A stretch of DNA of 64,000 bases from Piezodorus guildinii (Eukaryota > Arthropoda > Insecta > Hemiptera > Pentatomidae). The stretch is taken from the NCBI GenBank assembly GCA_023052935.1, contig CM041298.1, positions 55,249,813-55,313,812 on the forward strand. Direction: 5' to 3'. Both the position numbers and the translations under genes were made by a program. Below are positions 1-14,700 of the stretch, piece by piece (position 1 is the first letter of the stretch; the number at the start of each line of letters is the position of its first letter). The notes below the pieces were generated by a model, which made no database searches, had not been told where the DNA came from, and saw only the letters and a program-made list of their open reading frames with translations.

Positions 1-841
1 CTCAAAAACATTGCACAAATTACCTCTAAAAAAATTTCGTATTTATTATTTTGTTTAACAAATAAAACTTTTTGCTTCATGAAAGATTTTTTTTATATAC
101 TGATCAGACCGAAACATTGGTTAGAAACGATAAGGAATTAAATATTGAAGGTCATAAATAAACTATGACGTGCATACTGAGATTATAATTGATATACGCC
201 GCATATCTAGGAAGCAACGGTATTTCGCAAGCTTCCAGTGAAGCAGACCGTAACGCACAGACTAGAATCTCCAACGGCGCCTAAGTTCAGAAAGAAACCC
301 ATAAATCATGAGAAAATCCACCATAAAAGCCATAAAAAATTACCATTTTATACTAAAGTATATCAATGTTTAAACACTACCCGACTAAATTGTTGATTTT
401 TCCCTGATTCATCATAGACTAGAAAAATACAACAGCAAGCATGTAGAGCTGGTACATATATCTGCTTTTGGTTGATTATTTTAAAAAATAAACCATTGTA
501 ATCAACTAAAGAAAAATAATAATAATAATAACCCTTCCTTTGATGTCTTGTATTTCAAGAAAATTATATTCACTACAAAAAACAAAACAAAAAAACATTG
601 AAATCAATTAAGAAATAGAAGAGATACAGCGTTTCAAAATTAGCAGTGGTGATCGGCCATTTTCCTTATTAATTTATCGCTTTTGAAATTAGTTAATTGT
701 CTGTAATCAGCTGTATATTTGGTACCTGATATTGTAATTAGCAAATAATAAACCCTTGAGTTATAATTTGCAGGAATTTTATTTTATTTTTATTTAACTG
801 ATTGGCTGATATCAATAACGAAGTGTTAGGATTATCGTCGA
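1..841. other. Intergenic AT-rich DNA, no gene seen
   Basis: I see no convincing exon, RNA gene or recognisable repeat here. The stretch is AT-rich with short A runs and stops in all frames. It ends where a LINE-derived reading frame begins. Confidence 0.5.
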
Positions 842-929
842 ATGTCCTGGTATTTTTGTGCTAAATTTCGAAAAATCGGTGGGGTAATTTCAGACAAAAT
901 CCGAAGACGTATTATATTATATTACGTAT

Positions 930-1475
930 TATATTATATTTCCCGGTTAAAGGTGGGAAATGCGTGTTATTATTCAGTTGCTAAATTACTTAGCTCGCGG
1001 CTTCTGTCTAAAAACTTAAAGGTTAGAATTTATAAAACTATTATTCTTCCAACGGTTCTTTACGGATGCGAAACGTGGCCGCTTACTTTGAAGGATGAAC
1101 AACGGCTTAAGATTTTCGAGAATAAGGTACTGCGTAAAATATTTGGTCCGAAGAGAGATGAGGCCACTGGGGAGTTTAGAAGGTTGCACAACGCGGAATT
1201 GCGGAGTTTGTACCCTGTGAATATAATTGAGTTGATAGCATCGCGGAGACTCAAATGGGCGCGTAAAGTTGTTGGTCTTAGTGAGGAACGGATTCCGAGA
1301 AAGTTGGTATTCGCTGAACCGACTGGTAGGCGTCCGAAAGGTAGGCCGTAGCGTCGATGGGAGGATTGCATTAAGGCTGATCTCGGGGGCTTGGGCTTGA
1401 CCGGTGAACATTGGACGAGTTTGTTGCAGGCGAAGTTTGGTGGTATCGGCATCGAACCTTCGGGTTCGGTAAGCC

Positions 1476-1507
<32 letters not shown>

Positions 1508-1520
1508 TATATTATATTAT
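930..1520 (+). mobile_element. RTE-type LINE fragment (reverse transcriptase C-terminus and 3' end)
   Basis: This reading frame has the C-terminal signature of insect RTE-like non-LTR retrotransposons: a thumb region with KLLSSRLLSKNLK, then LYGCETWPLT, then a FENKVLRKIFGPKRDEATGE block and a trailing RPKGRP. An in-frame TAG at 1349-1351 interrupts the protein, and the frame continues with RRWEDCIKADLGG, so the copy is defective. The copy ends in an ATT/TTA microsatellite tail at about 1477-1519, as expected for target-primed insertion. Everything 5' of the thumb is missing (5' truncation). The antisense frames are shadows. Related short fragments lie at about 22480-22870 and 24708-24800. Confidence 0.85.
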
Positions 1521-3960
1521 TAAAAATAATAAACCAAAAATGTAATAACAGACTGAATAAAACTAAAAATAACCTAAAAAACGATAAGAATCCGTTTTTC
1601 AAACCATGTATAATTATTGATTAGAAAATAATAACTATAATTCCTAAATAACCTATAGGTTTGATATCAACGTCTAACAATCCTTTCGATTTACCAGTTT
1701 AGACTCGTAGACCATCTTTTTTAATCAACGATCAAAGAACTTTACAATCCTCTTCAATTCGGCTGTTAAACAACTAAATTCTTCAATTCATTACTTCTTA
1801 TAATTTGTAAGCTGACATGATTCAAATTTGCTAAAACGCCGGAGGAAGAAAATATAATAAATATAAATAAGAAGTAAATATATATTACATACGTAAATAT
1901 GTAAAATATAAGAAAGAAAATGTTGAGTGAAGAGAAACTTAGGCCTGGAAGTTAATACAGTAGGCTTAACTTGATTTTTTAAACTTTGATCTGTTTCACA
2001 TTTTTTCATTGAATACATATCAAAAAAGTTATTTTGCACTTTTACAGATTATCAAAATATTGCCTAGAGCATAATAGGATAAAACTTGAACTCGGTAATT
2101 AAAAAGCTATTTCTAATTGTTTTTTGATCATTTGTACTAAAGTAATAAGTACTTGAATGCTATTTGAAAAACAAATATTGTAAGGAGTATAACTTAAAGT
2201 GTTGTACTAGTAATACAAGCTCATATTGTGCCATTCATTAGAATGATCTATCAAATGGTGATATATAAGAATTCTTTGCATGCATTCTCAAATAATTATC
2301 AAATAATCAGTATTCCCATCTCAGTTAATTATAGTTATATTAGATTTTATAAAGTTACTTGATAAATTAATTGAACTATCTCAGAAAGTGAAATCTAGAA
2401 AGACGGGAGCAGTAAGGTAGCTCAGTCTTCCAAGCTTTCAATAGATTTGATTAGATTTAATGGCAGTGCTTCATATAATTCAGTTCTTAATACAGTGTCA
2501 TGAGTGACCAATTTCTCTAGAACAAATTTTAGGGTTGTTTCAGGAGTTAACAGGGTCGATCTCTTTTGCATACGGCCTCTACAGCAAACTTATAGGATGC
2601 TATGTCTCGTATAAATCCAAGAAAATAATACCTTTTTACATACATTAAGGCGAAGCACCGACAAAACAAAACACGTGTATTGTCTCACGCGATCAGAACG
2701 AATCATACTGAACTGAACCGATGGCGTGATGCAACTTGGCTCCGAACGATTCACCGCCACACGAGCACACAAATGTAACGCATTTAAAGTACCTACTCAA
2801 TAAACTGAGCTATTTTTTGTTGAATTGCTATAATCGGATCCGATAAACGTTTGATGATGCCGCATTCGCCGGATAACCGAATCCGTATTTTTCGAATTGC
2901 AATCCCTAAACATATATTGTAATTCACGAAACTAATGTATTGAACCAAATGAAAGATATAATTGTGGTTTTTAAACTATAAGATTAGAGATCGTAATTTT
3001 AAAATTGAAAACGATGAACAGTTCGAATTTTGGATAATTTCTTATATAACAATAAAAAAGTTCAAAATTTCACAGTGAAAGGTGTAGAAATTGGAACAGT
3101 CAAAAATGGCTTCACATTCTCAGGTTTATTTGGGGCTAAGGTTGGCGTAGACGTGAATTTGGAGCGGTTATATTCTCACGGTCATGGGAGAAGTAGAAAC
3201 AATTTATAGTTTCGGTTAAGAACGTGGCTTTGGTAGGGTGGTTAATTGAAAAATGCCACGTTCTCAAATGCTATAGTACAATATATTTTTTAATCCATAG
3301 CAGTATCAATATAAAGAAAAATAAAATGTAAGTTTAAGATTAGTGTATAAGATAGTGTTTATGAAAAAGAAGAACGTAATAAAACTACATTTAGGTTATC
3401 TTGGGAAGTATAATTTGAGAAGACCTCTTCATTAAGTTAAGGGATCTATTTTATTATATATTCGAAAACTTTAAAGTTTCATCTTAAGGTAGAAGGAAAC
3501 AGTTCGAAACTGTTTTGCAGTAGAAAGTTTAATACTGTTGTAAATTCTTACTTTCGTGTTACTTGAGAGAATGTGTGAACATAGTAATTTTGCGACAGAG
3601 AAACATGAAGCGTTTCCCACCTTTCACATTGTTATTATTCTTATTATTTAATTTTTTTAATACACCTATTTTATTAAAAGTTGTCCTTAGATACTTAAAA
3701 CGTATGGCATTTTAAAAAAAAAAGTTTAGCATAACAGCCTTCAATTTACACTTGACCTTCACCTTAATTTAGCAACACTCAATTGAATATATATTTTTTT
3801 TACAAAATATTAACTTGTGTCCTTTAAATTGAAAAACGAAATGAGGAGGGTACCAGAATGTTAATCCCTTAGCAAGGAATAATCAAGCGGACTAAGTGAC
3901 CGTGTAGAGTCCGAAGTCTAAATACGCCCTTGAGAAAATTAAAATAAATAGCTCTCGATT
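1521..3960. other. Intergenic, no gene recognised
   Basis: There are only short, low-complexity reading frames. One minus-strand frame at 2590-2772 is rich in Arg and Cys but resembles nothing I know. I see no supported gene, and no upstream exon of the cysteine-rich gene that begins at 7854 could be assigned here. Confidence 0.45.
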
Positions 3961-3964
3961 AGTT

Positions 3965-4262
3965 AAATCATCTTCTTATTCCGGTGGCGCGACAGGCCGT
4001 GTAGGCTCTGGGCCTCGCGGTGTCATCTCCTGGGAGATAACACTCACGTTTCTCGAAGCATTTTGTAGTGTAGGGTCATCACTCCCTACGCCGAATTTTG
4101 TGAAAGGCCACAATTTGGCTGACGGGTCTCACATACCCGGGGGAGAGGCTGTGAGTGAATATCCATTTAATTAAATCCTTATAAAAGTCCTGCTGGGACA
4201 GGGATTCGAACTCACAAACTTTAGTATGAGAAACTAGCGTAGCCACTCAGCCACGGGCTCCC
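3965..4262 (-). repeat. tRNA-headed SINE, family 1, near full length
   Basis: On the minus strand the unit starts with a tRNA-like head. It has an A-box-like GTGGCTGAGTGG near 4250 and a B-box-like GTTCGAATCC near 4205-4215, followed by a unique body that ends in GCGCGACAGGCCGTG-type sequence near 3985. A second copy lies at 23112-23400 and shows the same head and body. Partial copies lie at about 4846-5020 and 52918-52990. This is the layout of a pol III tRNA-derived SINE; the source tRNA was not determined. Confidence 0.75.
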
Positions 4263-4845
4263 CTAATATACAATAGGAATATATGATAATAAAAAACTGT
4301 GGTGACAATTACGCAAAAACATAACATTATTGAGCGATAAGGAGATCCCAATAAGTAGCAAAATTAACTAACAAATATATCTACTTTTTTTTCACTTGAG
4401 GCAGGGCAACACTGTAGCAAGTTCGAACGTGTTTAATGCGAGATAACAACAGTTCCAGGTCTGGAATGCACTCCTGCCCACGGAATAGTCAAGTGTGACC
4501 CATCTGTGGGTCACGCCGGCGTGAACGTGTTAAACTCTAAAACATTTATTAGGTAATTCAAGTGGTGAATCCACAGTTGTCATTTTGGGCGAGAGTCAGA
4601 GAAGTGTTTAACATTTTTAGTTTAGTTTTTTTTTTTTTTTAGTTCTTGGCCGCAGGTGGTAGGTTCTAGGATTCCATCCGCAATTTTTGATGGCAGTTAT
4701 AGAATAGGGTTTTATTTTTTTTTATGTGCATACATTCCACCTTTAAGGCTATTCAGGTTTTATGAGGCCAGTGATGGTTGTCGGCGGATTTATGCCAGAG
4801 TTAAAAGGCACCGAAATGCGAACTCGTAATTATGTTATTCCAAAG

Positions 4846-5020
4846 TTTGGGCTTCACACCAATTTGGCTGACGGGTCTCACATATACGGGGAGGAGGGGT
4901 TGTTACTGAATTTCCATTTAATTATATGCTTGGAAAAGTTCTCCCTGTACTGGGATTCGAACACACGACCTTTGGCATGGTACACTAGCACACTAGGCAC
5001 ACAGCCACAGACTACCATTA
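4846..5020 (-). repeat. SINE family 1, truncated copy
   Basis: The sequence shares the 'TTGGCTGACGGGTCTCACATA' region and the GATTCGAAC B-box region with the full copy at 3965-4262. It lacks the distal body, so it is a partial and diverged copy. The plus-strand reading frame across it is incidental. Confidence 0.65.
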
Positions 5021-5049
5021 ACATCTTTAAGAACTCCAAATAACCACTT

Positions 5050-6148
5050 AGATTGGGTTATTCTACAGTTCAGCCATCTATTCTACTTTAAGAGAGAATA
5101 GATTCATAATAGATAGGCTTTTTAACTCAACGCTACTGAGGCGCGCGAGATGAATGATAATTCACGACTATTTCTTTCAAAATCATTTTTTGTTCATTGC
5201 GAACGAGAATTCTCGTTTTTTAATTTAAAACTTAATTTAATTTAACTTAAAAATTTTACTTTCTGAGTTTACTTGTTGTACTGGCCTCAAAGTTGAATGG
5301 ACTAAGTGGTCTTGGGTGCCTAAGTACCTAACGGTAGCATGAAAGATTTAAGGGGAAGATAAAAAACAGCAGTTCAACACGGAAGCGCTTCCAACTTCTT
5401 TCAGGAGGCCCTATTCAATGGCGCGTTTAAACCGAACGAGCGAACAATCAGCTCATAATTAGGGATCTTCCGCCGATTATCAACAAAGAAAAAAAAATTT
5501 GATCCCGTTTTACATGAGAAAAAGCCGTTAGCGCCATTAACGTATTGCGAGACGCAAATGATCGTTAGCATCGTCTTGGTTTCGATTCCAGATGAACTAA
5601 AGAAGGACACATAATTAAATACAATTAATACATACCCCGATAATTGCGAGCTTGATTAGATGAATTAGGAAGTGCAAGAGAAATAGAAAACCTTTTTTGG
5701 GACATCGACATACATATTCAAAGTAAAAGCTAAAACGTTGGGACATTAAATAAAAGCCTCAATGACTATAAATAGAACCGTTTCTTTTTTTTTTTCTTTT
5801 TTTTCCTTGAAACGAGTTCTTTGCCAAAGACGAATAAAGCCTACCGATGCCAGTCCCGTACGGAGACGGACATGGAAGAGGAGGATACGGAATTGGTCTT
5901 AATTGAAGGAAATATTTGGAAGAATTTTGGAAATCCAAATGTCGAATAAATACAAAAACTACAGAATCAGAATCCTTGAGAAAATGTAAAAGGTAAATTA
6001 TGCTAATGGAAAATTAATAATCACAAGTAAAATAATATATCTTAAAAATATAGAAAAATAAAGTAGTTTTTAACTTTAAAATGGTGTTAGGTGTTTTTCA
6101 TTTTTTTTTTTCTACTTATTTATATATTGGTGGAATAAAAACATTTAA
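5050..6148. other. Intergenic, no gene recognised
   Basis: AT-rich spacer with T and A homopolymers around 5785-5810 and 6100-6115. A minus-strand frame at 5401-5610 has no recognisable domain, and I do not call it a gene. Confidence 0.4.
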
Positions 6149-6149
6149 A

Positions 6150-6975
6150 AAAATCTGGTGCGCGCAACACACGACTTTCACTTACCTCCATTATTTATAT
6201 CAATTCGAATATTTTTAAACAAATTTATAAACGAAAATAAATTGTTAAAGAATTATTTGCACACGACTTTCACTTACAATTAAGGTATTTAGAGATGAAA
6301 ATAAATCGTTAAAGAAAGAATTACATAGTGCTTCTACAGAAACATGTGTTTTAATATCTATCTATTTTATAATCTATTAGTAGTATATCGAAAATTAGTT
6401 TGTTTTTTCGGCTTTTCACCACTCTTCGTTAACTTTTACAATAGTGTGTATAAGATAATATTTTTTCTAAAATCTTTAGCATTCCAACGCTATATTATAC
6501 ATGTATAATACTGTTATTAAGTTCGAAAACAAAAAATTGCATTAAAATTTTTTTTTTCAGTTTTCTCGTTTTGTTGGATGTCGAATTCGTTCAACTTATA
6601 TATTTACCTGTTTTTTAGCAATGCTTATCAGACGATATGGTTAATTTTTTCGAATCTACAAAATTAAAGGAACTTTAGAGGAAGAAATTTTGAAATATCG
6701 GCATATAAGTCCTGTCAGACTATTTCAATCAGAATGAAACCTACATGATATTAAAGCCCGTTCAATTTTACATCGACATAGCGTGTTTAATCAAAATCGT
6801 AATAAGATACATAGTGCATGGTATAGAGTGGCTCTTCGGGTTATTTGATTTTGAGGAAAAAGTTTTTGTAACATCTCGGGCGTATAGTTGTCTTAAATAT
6901 AAAATTTCAGTTTCTTAGGACTTTTCGTTTACGCGCGGGAGTTACCACACACAATTTTTTGCAATTAAAATGTTT
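6150..6975 (+). mobile_element. Helentron-like (DINE/HINE-type) non-autonomous element, 3'-truncated
   Basis: It begins with the family head ATCTGGTGCGCGCAACACAC followed by GACTTTCACTTACCTCC. It shares the internal blocks seen in other copies: the TCTTTAGC-TTCCAACG-type block, the CTGTCAGACTATTTCAATCA block, the GTGGCTCTTC block and the start of the CACACA tract. It stops near 6975, before the hairpin-bearing 3' end present in complete copies such as 10657-11571. Confidence 0.65.
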
Positions 6976-7853
6976 GCGATGAAGATAATAGTTCTTGAGA
7001 AAAAATCTGTAAATTCATAAAAAATCTATAAAAATATCTTTCGCTACTTCTACCCCTCCTCCTTTTATATTAGACATGACTTTATATCAGTCATTAGCAG
7101 GTTGTTACGGATAGGCAAATGGAATTTAAATGTTCCACTAATTCTACATATTGCTCAAATGATTAGAGAAGGTGCACTTCGCATTTATTTTCATGTATCT
7201 TCATATTTTTTGTCATAATTTGATCTATTTTAAAATAAAACTACAGAGCAATATACGTTTCTAATAATACTTTTTTTAATAGATAAAAAATGCGTTGGTC
7301 TATGTTTATTCAACATAATCTTTAATAAAATGTAATGTCTCCTCAGAGGGGACAACCGAGTTCGCGGGGTTAACTTATGAGGGTCATTAAATGACCCTTT
7401 TTAATTACTAATTAATTAAAAACTAACTAGTATAGACGTAGCATATCCTTTTCCAGAATATAATGTAACCGGAACTCGTCTTTAAGTTTTGTCATTCAAA
7501 TAACGCTCGCTAAAGAGAAGAATTGTAAGGGATTCGAGGAGAAATTATCCCAACAATGTTGAGTAAAAGATGAAAAAAAGTAACAATTCCCTAAGTCACT
7601 TTCCCCACGGGAGTCTGAGTTTCTTTTTTTTTAAAGCTGTGACATAGTTCACGAAGGCTGTAAAAATAGAGGCACCAGCCTAGGCCTCAACAACGACCTC
7701 CTTAAATCCACTGTAACTAAGAGTTATGGGAAACTTTCTTTAAAAAATTGTAAACATATTTAAACCAAAGCTAATGAAGTAAGAGAAACATATAATTTAG
7801 AATGTTAGAATGATTATTTTATTGTATTAATAATATTTTATATTTTATTGCAG
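6976..7853. other. Upstream flank/intron of the cysteine-rich gene, nothing else recognised
   Basis: No additional coding exon is visible. Because the exon at 7854 begins after a good TTGCAG acceptor, this stretch is probably intronic. Confidence 0.4.
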
Positions 7854-8691
7854 GACGCCGCCATTCGACTTCCTGGAGCAGGTTCTACTAAGCCTACGAA
7901 GTACCATTACTACCCTCACAACCAGCACATATATCTTCTTCCTGAATGCGCGGTTCAACAGGTCAGTGGTAGTAAAGATCTGTTGTATATTATATTTAAC
8001 TAGTGAACCGTCATTGCATCGCTCAGATGCAATCTAAATGTGATGTTATTTATGATTAAAAAAGTACAGTTTGACCAATTAAGAGATAGTCACTTTGGGA
8101 TTATGAGTTCAACCTAACGAAAAGTGCACGAAAATATCATGTTTATTTAATAACATTTAATTATTATTATAGTTAATAATCGGCAGGAATTAGAAACATA
8201 AATTGGTCAATAGATCAAAATTAGATAAGTATATTTATTTGTTATGTTAAACGGTTCCTATTTTATTCGGTTTATTACTATTTTATACTAGCTGACCAGA
8301 CAGACGATGTTCTGTCTTAACTTAGCGTAGGCGATAAGGAACCTATTAGATGATATATTTGGTCCTAAGCCTGCAAAGATGAAGCTATAATGAACAGATG
8401 TAATATATGATAATTGTGTAGTGAATTATTTTTACCACCGTGTAAATCTCAAAATACTTTGTCAGCACTGCCGTTCCATCATCGTCTTTTCCTACTACAC
8501 TCAATTATGGCTTATTTTGATAATTCACCAAGCTACAAAGCTAATTTAAATTTTAATCTCAATTTTGTCTTTGTTTGTTTTGTTCATTCTTCACCTTCTC
8601 CTGACAATAAAAAACACAACAAAAAATAATTAGCGAAATTGGTCAAGCCGTTAACGCGTGATGTTCTTGTGACAAAGGAAAATAGTGATTC

Positions 8692-8779
<88 letters not shown>

Positions 8780-11700
8780 GTAGATAGATTATACCTTAGA
8801 AAATTAAAGAAAACTTAAAGACCATATTAAATTTTCAAATATTTCAAATATATGAGAACCTTCTCCTGAGGGGGATACCTGTAGTGTGGTGGCTAGCATA
8901 AAAGCCTCCTATGCCCAAGGTCCCGAGTTCAAACCCGCAGATGGTCCAAGTATTTTTTAATGGGAGTGAAAGTTGAGAGAGTTAGTTATGCAGTCCTTCA
9001 GAGGAGACGTTAAAAGGTGGTCCCGAGCCAGTGCGATGTCAGGTGCTCGTTAAGGATCCTTAAACTAATTAAACCTGGATATTTAAAATTCAAGATTCCC
9101 ACTGTAGCATCGTCCGATTAGCCACTGCAGCATAAAGGGGCGTTAAATAAACAAACCTTCTCCTGATAATAAAAAAGACGACGGAAAAAGAATTAGCGAA
9201 ATTGATTCAGCCGTTAAGACTGAAACCGTGACCAAGAGAAATAGGGATTGATTTTTATATATAAGATTTCAAATAAACTATTCAACATAAAATTTAAAAA
9301 GGTTAATTTCGTATCCATGAGAGTTCCATTTAGTTAACACTGAAGCATCTATTTTCATGAAATGATTTAAAAGTAGAAACAATAATTAACAATATTATTT
9401 TATGGGTTAATAACAACTTTATATTTATTCAAAAAACTTAAGTACGCTTTGGTACATATTATTTTGTCTAACATTTTGAGAACTATGTAGAAAAATATAA
9501 CTCGCTTGACACTGTACGGTGGCAACACTGAATCACCACAACCTCCCTCATCACAGCATACGTTTATTGGTTTATAACAACATCATGTCAACTTGTAAGT
9601 CTTATTTTATTGAAAATTAATTTTTCTAAATTCTTGCGCTTTCCGACGGTATATTATACGTCTATATTAATACCCATATTTCAGAAATATTTTTTTAAAG
9701 ACAATTACAGAAAATTTAACTTTCCTTGCATTATTTTTAAAATCCATCTCTATCCTCAAACAGCTCCTCCGTTTCCGTGGCTCTTTTCCTAGAAGTACCC
9801 GTCATCTCTTATTGTCTTCTCTCATCCTCCCCCACTTTGACTATGGATGCGAAAACGAGATGAGGGTAAAAATATTAATGAATAGGTTCATAAGATTTAT
9901 GTAGGCCTCTCCAGACAGTCACAAGTCATTGGTATTCTGGACAAAGGTGGCTCTATCCCGAATCCCGAAGAAAATACCTTCTTGACATCTATCTATTCCA
10001 ATCCTCGCGAGTCAGAAAACCTTCCTATATCTTTGACCGCACTCTTCGTGAAAGAGCTTTATCCTTTGAAAAGACCTTTATCATCCGTGATACAATACTC
10101 ATTACTCGTCTCCCTCCGAATAGTGTCATCCCTAACTACTTTGAAACACCGATTATCTACCCATTTCCTCAAAAATCAATCTTCCGCAAATATGTGATAA
10201 ATATAAACTTTGATGATACACTACTAAACTTATTTGATGTTATCTGTTTTTATTTTTATATTTTACTTATATTAACTTTTATAGTGACTTATCTAAATTA
10301 TTATGTATCAAATGTCCGACGAAAAATATTGTTTCATTTCATTTCTTTGAATGATAATGAAAACCGTACCAAAATCAATCGCGACGTTAACTAGGAGAAG
10401 TTCAAGGAAACCAAGCATTGCGACTTTTTATTTCATAAATCATTTTATATAAATAGGGAAAAAGATAAATGGTTATTAATATATACCGTCAATAGAAATA
10501 ATTTTAGCTGATATGCTTAGAAATCATCAATACCTAAATCAATAAATAACTTGGTGTTTTTCTAAAAACTTTAGCTATGTCCCACCAAACCGTTTGACTT
10601 GAGTTATACCTTGAAACCACCAGAAATTCCTTTTTTTTAAGAGTTTGAAATAAAAAATCTGGTGCGGGCAACACACGACTTTCACTTACATCAATTTCAA
10701 AAATCAATGAAAGAATTTTCAAATAAAGTTAGAGTTAAAAATCCGTGAAACTATTAAAGAATTAAATAAATTTAATTTATATAGAAACATGTGTTTCATT
10801 AAAAAAACTATTATATTATTATCTAAAATAATCAGTTAGTTTTATCTTCTTCTCATCACTCTCTATTAACTTCTAAAAGCTTGTGTATGAGATGATATTT
10901 TTTCTAAAATCTTTAGCTTTCCAGCGGTATATCATACATGTATATTATTGCTCTTATGTTCAAAAACGAAAAATTGCATTAAAAAAATATTTTTTCTTTT
11001 TTCTCCTTTAGTTGGGTATCGAATTGATTCAATTTATATATATGCCTGTTTTTCATCAGCGCTAACAAGATAATCTAGTTGATAATTGAATCTACAAAAT
11101 TAAAGGTACTTTAGGGGAAGAAAATTTAAAATATCGATATTTAAGCCCTGTCAGACCATTTTTATCCAAATAAAACCTACATGATATAAAAGCCCATTAA
11201 ATTTTACATCGATATAGCGAGTTTAATCGTCGGAACCGTTTTCGAGAAAATCGAAAAAAGGTGCAAACTGCATGGTATAAAGTGCCTCTTCTGGTAAGCT
11301 CATCTTGATGAAAAAAGTTTTGTCACGTCTCGGGCGTATAGTTGTCTTAAATATGAAATTTCAGTTTCATAAGACTTACCGTTTCCGCCCGGGAGTTACC
11401 ACACACACACACACACACAGACACACACACACACACAGACCTTTTTGCGGGACTTGGTTATTTGGACTCAGGGGACCCTAAAACGTGTATTTCCGTTGAA
11501 AACTGGAATTCGAAAATTTTCACGATCGCAATACTTCCCCTTACTATATATATAGTAAGTGAAAGTAAAAAGACACTTCTTCAGCTTAAACGAAAAATAT
11601 TAATCTCTCTTCTAGGTATGCAACGCAGTCTACGTCCGGCTGAATTACACGCAACCGCTGTGCGCCTGCCCATCGAGGTACAGAGAGCCTTGTTCTGCTT

Positions 11701-14700
11701 CACTTAACGCTGATGACCTCCACACTACTGAACCTCCCACGTCTTCTAGCGGAAAGGTAAGTTTCCATTAGTCTTTTCTAGCCATTATTTCATATATAGT
11801 AATGTCTTCAATCACAACATAGGGATAAAAGACACCCATTTTGGAAGGAAAAAAAATCTCGTGCAGGCAACACGACGTTTACTTACCTCGGTTGTTAAAA
11901 TAAATTTAAGGACTTTTAAATAAAGTTAGAGTTGAAAAAAGGTTAAAGAATTACATTAGGTTTCGATATAAATATGCGTTTCATTAAATAATCTATTACA
12001 TTATTATCTACACAGTTCACTTAGTTTTATCCGCTTTTCAACTCTATCCATTACCTTATGCAAAGTTGTATATACGATTTTTTTTTTTTAATCTGGTGCG
12101 GGCAACACACGGCTTTCACTTTCACTTTCAAAATCAACTTATTTTTTAAATACAGTTAGAGAAAAAATGAAAGTAAAAATGTTAAATAATTAATTACAAT
12201 GAGTTTCGATAGAAACAGGTGTTCTATTAAATAATTTATAATATTATTATTTAAAAAAATCAGTTAGTTCTATCGGCCTCCATCCCTCTCTATTTACTTT
12301 CACAACTTTTTGAATAAGATCGTCTGTTTTCTAAAATCTTTTGCTTTCCAACGCTAAATTATACATCTATATTACGGCTTTTATCTTTGAAAATATATAA
12401 ATTACATTAAAAAAATATTTTTCCTCACTTCTCCTTTAGTTGGATATCAAATTCGTTCAGCTTGTATATTTAGCAGTCCTTCATCAATGTCATTAAGATA
12501 TTATGGTTAATCATTTGGAATGTACAAAATTAAAGGTATTTTAGAGTAAGACGATTTAAAAAAATCGGTATTTAAGCTCTGTCAGACTATTTCAATCAGA
12601 AGAAAACCTACATGATATCAAAGCCCATTAAATTTTACATCAATATTGGGAGTTTAACCAAAACCGTTAGAGCAGTTTTTGAGAAAATCGTAAGAAGGTG
12701 CAAAATGCATGGTATAAAGAAGCTCTTCTGGTAAGCCGATTTGATGAAAAAGTTGCAGTAACATCTCGGGCGTATAGTTGTCTTAAATTTGAAAATTCAT
12801 TTTCGTACGACTTTTCGTTTTTGCGCTAGACTAAAACCACACTCACACAGACCTTTTTTCGGGATTTGGTTATTACGGACTCAAGGGTCCCTAAAACGTG
12901 TATTTCCATCGAAAAATGGATTTAGAAAATTTTCACAATCGCAATACTTTCCCTTTCTATATATTTCACATATAGGTGAGTGGAAGTAAAAATCTCAAAT
13001 CTTTAGCTTTCCAACAGTATATTATACATCTAACATATATCACTAGTCTTATGCTCGGAAAAAAAAAACTTATAAAAATACTTTTGCTCTCTTCTCCTTT
13101 AGTTCAATACCAAATTCGTTCAACTTGTATATTTAACGGTTTTTTAGCAATGCTAACAAGATGATATGGTTATTTTTTGTGATAAAAAAAAATAAAGGTA
13201 CTTTGGAAAAAACAATTAAAAAACTCAGCATTTAAGCTCTGTCAGACTATTTCAATCATAATGAAACCTGCACGATATTAAAGCCCGTTTAATTTTACAT
13301 CAGCGATATAGCAAGTTAAATTAAAATCATTGGGCCGTTTTATAGAAAATTGTAAAAAGGTACAAGCTGCATAGTATAAAGTGGCTCTTCTGTTTGGCCG
13401 ATTTTTATAAAAAAAAATCGCTGTTGTATGTCAGGCATATACGATTCAAAATATGATATTTCAGTTGTATAAAACTTAGCGTTTTCTAGCTAGACTTACT
13501 ACACACACACACAGAATTTTTTGCAGGACTTGGCCATTTCCCCACTCAGGGGACACTTCCTAACTAACTGAAGGAGAAATACATTGCCAGTTTGAAAACA
13601 CATTTGTGGACCAATGCTAAGACATGTAATACTGAGTTAGATTGACATAACTCTATATCAGTCATTTAGTAGTTATAAAAGGTTATTAAACATTAAGTAT
13701 AAAATAAATTGATAACTAACTGAAGGAGAAATACGTTGCCAGTTTGAAAACACATTCTATACGCATGCTACATTCTAAACACATTCTACATGCTAAGGCA
13801 TGTAATACTGAGTTAGATTGACATAAAACTATTTTTTTAAATTTTATTATTTTAATTAACCTGAATGTGGTATTCATAGCAAGGGAAGTATTAGAATCAT
13901 AAAGAATTCTGGACCCCAGTTTTCTTTGGTAACTGAATGGTCACTTTACATAATCGATTTTTCAATATTTTTTTAATATTTCACCAAGAAAGACACTCCA
14001 TTTTGGTCAAAATCAGCATATAAATGAACATACTACTAACTTCAACACCAGCTAGGTTGCATACTAAGTGAAATAGTCAGACAGAGCTAAAAATGGACTC
14101 CTTTCTATCTTTAACTATTTTATCTTCTATTCTATTAACTTTTTTAAATGTTCTTAATATTCTATCTTCAATTTTGTTTATTTGAAATAATTAATGGTCT
14201 TTCACAATTATAAATGGTTCAACACAATGTGTAAAATAAACTGATAATTAACTGAAGGGGAAATAATTTGCCAGTTTGTAAACCAATTTTTGGACATAAA
14301 ATAACTAGTACGTAATATATAGTAAAAAAGCTTTTTTAAAAAAAATATATAATAGTTAGAAATAATCAGGAGCCAGTCTAGTAAATAATATTTTAATTTT
14401 GCTGACATTACAGTTCTAACATGTGAGCCATCATCAGGGCAGCAATAAGCCAAACCAAACATAAACCCTTACATTCTTTTATGATGCTTATGCATGGAAT
14501 GACATTCTGATGATTGCTCACATGTTAGAGCTGAAACGTTGGCAAAATTAAAATATTCTTTACCAGAATAACTCCGAATTATTTCTAACTATTATAATTT
14601 CAACAGTCGACTATACATCCTCAGTTTAAATAAAGATTAATAAGTAACCAATAATAAGTCTTCGCTAGAGTTAGGGTATTAAACGCTCATTGTGGTCTCT

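Noticed and set aside
8696..8776. TA run as an origin or regulatory site
   Set aside because: It is a simple dinucleotide microsatellite, and several similar ones occur in the window.
9982..10197. Plus-strand open frame of 71 residues
   Set aside because: It reads a decayed LINE in the wrong phase; the LINE match is in other frames.
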